A stretch of DNA of 5,556 nt from Pseudomonadota bacterium (lineage in GTDB: Bacteria; Myxococcota; Bradymonadia; UBA4248): positions 1 through 5,556 of the forward strand of contig JAGBXG010000052.1 in the NCBI GenBank assembly GCA_017629415.1, in the 5' to 3' direction. Within the stretch, counting starts at the first letter, position 1. Every line of letters starts with the position of its first letter. This document shows positions 5,441 to 5,556 of the stretch, piece by piece. Below the pieces are notes generated by a model. That model ran no database searches. It saw nothing but the letters and a program-made list of their open reading frames with translations, and was not told where the DNA came from. Position numbers and translations under genes: made by a program.

Positions 5441-5556
5441 TTCGAGGAAGCAAGGAATGAAAGGAGGGAGCGTGCTAGCGCACGTGACCGACTGAAATGA
5501 CGAAGCTGACGAAGAAAGCGCGCCAAAGGGCGAGCAAAAAGGGGCTTTGCCCCGGA
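5441..5556. repeat. Second palindrome-rich repeat block at the right edge
   Basis: This purine-rich block ends with GGGGCTTTGCCCCGGA (5541-5556), an exact 16-base copy of 5246-5261, and is probably cut by the window edge. Other hairpins are CGTGC-TAGC-GCACG (5471-5484) and CGCC-AAAG-GGCG (5521-5532). It also has repeated GACGAAG/GAAG-type phrases (TGACGAAGCTGACGAAG at about 5498-5514). An ATG at 5497 opens a basic reading frame to the edge, but this is more likely repeat sequence than a gene. Confidence 0.5.
5536..5553 (-). terminator. Possible intrinsic terminator for a minus-strand gene beyond the right edge
   Basis: Read on the minus strand, GGGGC-AAA-GCCCC (a 5-bp all-G+C stem with a 3-base loop) is followed at once by five T residues. 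That is the form of a short rho-independent terminator. The stem is short and the same hairpin core is part of the repeat at 5246-5258, where no T tract follows, so it may only be repeat sequence. Confidence 0.3.

Larger units (their letters stand above)
5190..5556. other. Intergenic region without a credible gene
   Basis: No credible gene is seen in these 367 bases. Open frames on either strand are short, rich in Pro, Gly and Arg, lack ribosome binding sites and run through palindromic repeats. The region holds two repeat blocks (5222-5290 and 5441-5556, listed separately) with a plain middle part. The middle contains a direct repeat of TTTTGGGGCGA (5300-5310 and 5345-5355) and a hairpin, AATGGGA paired with TCCCATT across a 7-base loop (5356-5376). 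That hairpin can be extended past one A-C mismatch by GCG/CGC. There is no convincing T-tract terminator right after the acetyltransferase stop. Confidence 0.6.

Noticed and set aside
5497..5556. Start of a basic small protein at the right edge (MTKLTKKARQRASKK).
   Set aside because: It lies wholly in the palindromic repeat block, and the one purine-rich GGAGG-like run is too far upstream (about 30 bases) to serve it.

Overview
The window is a bacterial chromosomal segment of moderate G+C (near 50% by eye, not computed). It carries four complete protein genes, one partial gene and two blocks of G+C-rich, hairpin-dense intergenic repeats. A lipobox signal peptide on a large lipoprotein and a GNAT with normal bacterial signals point to a bacterium, probably Gram-negative. 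Nothing here fixes the lineage. A host-associated or uncultured deltaproteobacterial/Myxococcota-like genome would fit the AAA-ATPase-like family and the intergenic repeats, but that is only a guess.

Layout, left to right: (1) 1-515, minus strand, the N-terminal 171 codons of an AAA-ATPase-like protein (PF09820 type, usually joined to a PD-(D/E)XK nuclease-like C-terminus), running off the left edge. (2) 516-724, an intergenic stretch with a solitary 28-nt element that looks like a CRISPR repeat (653-680) and a short inverted repeat (571-598). (3) 725-2725, minus strand, a 666-residue lipoprotein of unknown function with a helical, TPR-like C-terminal half. (4) 2726-2954, a G+C-rich repeat element with hairpins and an imperfect 38-39-nt tandem duplication. 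(5) 2955-4537, minus strand, a two-gene unit: a Smr-domain protein gene whose TGA overlaps the ATG of a pentapeptide-repeat protein gene (TGATG). (6) 4538-4643, a short divergent control region. (7) 4644-5189, plus strand, a GNAT N-acetyltransferase. (8) 5190-5556, no credible gene, two repeat blocks sharing an exact 16-nt sequence and several perfect or near-perfect palindromes.

How the genes work together: only the Smr and pentapeptide genes show physical evidence of joint expression. The lipoprotein and AAA-ATPase genes lie on the same strand, but repeat-filled or hairpin-containing gaps separate them, and the AAA gene has its own strong ribosome binding site, so they may be independent units. 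The most notable protein observation is that the Smr domain has lost the histidines and the aspartate of the motifs normally associated with Smr nuclease activity (LDLHG reads LKLRG, HGKG reads CGKG). This suggests a binding or scaffold role rather than cleavage. No complete new defence or biosynthetic system is demonstrated here.
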